A stretch of 7,659 nt of DNA, from positions 1-7,659 of the forward strand of contig JAISND010000026.1 in NCBI GenBank assembly GCA_031276615.1, in the 5' to 3' direction. This document shows, piece by piece, positions 6,464 through 7,659 of this stretch (position 1 is the first letter of the stretch; every line of letters begins with the position of its first letter). Source of the DNA: Treponema sp. GTDB lineage: Bacteria > Spirochaetota > Spirochaetia > Treponematales > Breznakiellaceae. The position numbers and the translations under genes are program-made. Under the pieces are notes generated by a model. The model did no database searches and was not told the origin of the DNA. It worked only from the letters and a program-made list of their open reading frames with translations.

Positions 6464-6960
6464 CCCGGATCCTGGCCGCGGCGTGCCTCCTCGCCCTTGC
6501 CCCCGGCCTTCCGGCTTTGGAACTCTGGCGCCATCCGGAAGCCGCGGAAAAAAACGCCCTCTACCTTGACGGCAAGCCGGGTTCCCTGTCTTTTGCCGAC
6601 GGCCTTGCCTTTATGCCGGCGGAATTCAGCGCCGATTACCTGCTCCCCTGCTTCCTGCCCCTTTCCATCGGCGGCTATGTTAAAACACCGGCGCCCAACC
6701 TGAAAAGTTTCGGCGCCAGATTCGCCTGGCATATCGATACCGGCGATCCGGCCTCGGATCTTTATTTCCTCTATGTCTTCGATTTCGGTTTTATCCGCAA
6801 CAACCTCCTGGAGCGTTACAACGACGAACCGCAGCCCCTCCGCCGTTTCGATTTCCGCGCCGGCATACGCAGGCGCTTCGGAAAGCGTTTCTGCCTCGTC
6901 ATTGAAACGGATTACCATCTCTCGGGATTTAATTTCGGTATTTCCATAAAACTCAATTAA
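6460..6960 (+). CDS. Secreted protein resembling a small outer-membrane beta-barrel
   Basis: The protein has 166 residues and starts at GTG 6460, in a 4-base GTGA overlap with the previous gene. A signal peptide (1-19, MTRILAAACLLALAPGLPA) is followed by ELW. The mature part has amphipathic alternating strands rich in aromatic residues: SFGARFAWHID (83-93), LYFLYVFDFGFIRN (101-114), FDFRAGIRRRF (130-140), FCLVIETDYHL (144-154) and a final FNFGISIKLN. Basic patches near RRRFGKRF separate two of the strands. This pattern suits a small barrel or half-barrel of the outer membrane. I do not recognise a named family. It is AT-rich at the 3' end and is followed 16 bases later by the lipoprotein gene. 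An outer-membrane partner of the secretion channel is a reasonable guess, but is not shown. Confidence 0.65.
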   Translation: MTRILAAACLLALAPGLPALELWRHPEAAEKNALYLDGKPGSLSFADGLAFMPAEFSADYLLPCFLPLSIGGYVKTPAPNLKSFGARFAWHIDTGDPASDLYFLYVFDFGFIRNNLLERYNDEPQPLRRFDFRAGIRRRFGKRFCLVIETDYHLSGFNFGISIKLN

Positions 6961-6966
6961 AGTAAA

Positions 6967-6970
6967 GGAG
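6967..6970 (+). promoter_or_regulatory. Ribosome-binding site of the repeat lipoprotein
   Basis: GGAG within AAAGGAG lies 6 bases before ATG 6977, the best-placed Shine-Dalgarno sequence in the right half of the window. It implies the lipoprotein is translated on its own and not only by coupling. No terminator separates it from the preceding gene, so it is probably co-transcribed. Confidence 0.8.
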
Positions 6971-6976
6971 CCCGCC

Positions 6977-7659
6977 ATGAACCGTCTGAAACGCCTTCTT
7001 GCCGCCGCCGTTTTCCTGCCCCTGCTGTTGCTGGCGGTTTCCGGATGCGACATGTCGTACATCCAGGATCCCCTTTCATTCGACCGCTCAGACTCGCCCC
7101 CCGCCCCCGAAGCGCGGCTTGAACATTACCTCCTCCTGCGCCGCCTCCCGGCAAACACGGAACGGGAAACCATTTCCGCGGTTAAAATAACCGACGGCAC
7201 GGCCCAGGTCGCCGGCGTCCCGGATTACGGCAGCATCGTTATCGCCAGGGACTCAGGCTTCAGCGACGTGTATATCCCCCTGGCCGCCCCTTCGGGGGCA
7301 GGGTTCGCCAGAACCGGGATCTTCTACGTCGAGTTCACCGTCAGGATCGACGCCCTTACCAGGATTGTGGTCCGCTCCGAACACAAGGTCCTGGTGGAAT
7401 TTACCGAAGGGAAAGGCGTCCTGGACGTTGAAGAACTGACGGCCCAATCCCCGGACGCCGTGGACGCCGTCAGCCATTACCTCCTGCTGCGGCATCTCCC
7501 GGCGAACACGGACCGGGAAGCCCTTTCCGCCGTTAACGTAACCGACGGCGCGGCCCCGGTCGCCCGGGTCACCGATTACGGCCTGGTCACCGTCGCCCAG
7601 GATTCGGGTTTCAGCAGCGTGTATATCCCCCTGGCCGCTCCTTCGGGGGCAGGCTTCAC
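6977..7659 (+). CDS. Lipoprotein with tandem 117-residue repeats (3' end outside window)
   Basis: The frame is open from ATG 6977 to the window edge, giving 227 complete residues plus two bases of the next codon. The leader MNRLKRLLAAAVFLPLLLLAVSGC has lipobox VSGC, so Cys24 should be lipidated and the protein tethered to a membrane, probably surface-exposed as in many spirochaetes. A short spacer (25-49) precedes repeat 1 (50-166) and the start of repeat 2 (167-227 and beyond). Each repeat opens HYLLLR-x-LPANT-x-RE and has DSGFS-x-VYIPLAAPSGAGF mid-unit. Repeat 1 continues with TGIFYVEFTVRID and VEFTEGKGVLDVEEL. In the visible overlap about 45 of 62 residues are identical by hand count. The number of further repeats is unknown. 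No catalytic motif is seen; function unknown. Confidence 0.88.
   Translation, partial: MNRLKRLLAAAVFLPLLLLAVSGCDMSYIQDPLSFDRSDSPPAPEARLEHYLLLRRLPANTERETISAVKITDGTAQVAGVPDYGSIVIARDSGFSDVYIPLAAPSGAGFARTGIFYVEFTVRIDALTRIVVRSEHKVLVEFTEGKGVLDVEELTAQSPDAVDAVSHYLLLRHLPANTDREALSAVNVTDGAAPVARVTDYGLVTVAQDSGFSSVYIPLAAPSGAGF
7124..7474 (+). repeat. Repeat unit 1 of the lipoprotein (351 bases)
   Basis: The unit runs from the His codon at 7124 to the base before the matching His codon at 7475, a period of 351 bases (117 codons). The strongest match lies in its first ~186 bases. Differences are mainly at third codon positions and at variable surface-type residues, so the duplication is not very recent. Confidence 0.85.
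7475..7659 (+). repeat. Repeat unit 2 of the lipoprotein (cut by window edge)
   Basis: The first 185 bases of a second unit in frame with the first, beginning HYLLLRHLPANTDRE and reaching VYIPLAAPSGAGF at the edge. The longest shared DNA stretch is in the VYIPLAAPSGAGF codons, where only one or two bases differ. Confidence 0.85.

Noticed and set aside
6328..7062. 244-codon open frame on the - strand
   Set aside because: It crosses three sense genes that have leaders, overlaps and ribosome-binding sites; no domain or start signal supports it.

Overview
The window reads as accessory DNA from a spirochaete, most likely a Treponema-like host-associated species. This is inferred from the style of the envelope proteins at both ends (large modular surface proteins and lipoproteins) and not from any marker gene. 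Base composition changes along the window. The left ~660 bases are moderate in GC and AT-rich in places. The rest is GC-rich, reaching 51 G/C out of 60 bases at 4981-5040. All supported genes lie on the + strand.

Layout. (1) 1-372: the 3' end of a gene for a surface-type protein that starts outside the window. (2) 373-664: a 292-base intergenic region with two related gene-end/terminator segments (about 382-428 and 546-600) and a small UUCG hairpin before the next gene. (3) 665-6025: five tightly packed genes that form the structural core of a P-type (Trb/VirB) type IV secretion or conjugation apparatus, in the order trbJ-trbL-trbF-trbG-trbI (VirB5-VirB6-VirB8-VirB9-VirB10). (4) 6029-7659: three more genes on the same strand, apparently in the same operon. 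They encode a one-pass membrane protein with a Big_2/Ig-like domain, a secreted protein that looks like a small outer-membrane beta-barrel, and a lipoprotein with 117-residue tandem repeats that runs off the right edge.

How they fit together. TrbF (inner-membrane assembly factor), TrbL (polytopic channel), TrbG (outer-membrane ring), TrbI (trans-envelope scaffold) and TrbJ (periplasmic/pilus-associated subunit) would build the envelope-spanning channel. No VirB4, VirB11 or VirD4 ATPase, relaxase, or pilin (VirB2/VirB3) gene is in the window; these must lie elsewhere if the machine works. The order matches the J-K-L-F-G-H-I order of agrobacterial Ti-plasmid trb operons, but trbK and trbH are missing and the 8- and 3-base gaps leave no room for them. 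TrbG has a lipobox of its own, as if the lipoprotein role had moved into VirB9. The three genes after trbI are all envelope-directed and may adapt the channel to a spirochaete cell surface. The terminal lipoprotein and the first partial gene may share a module, so the secretion cluster could lie between two members of one surface-protein family.
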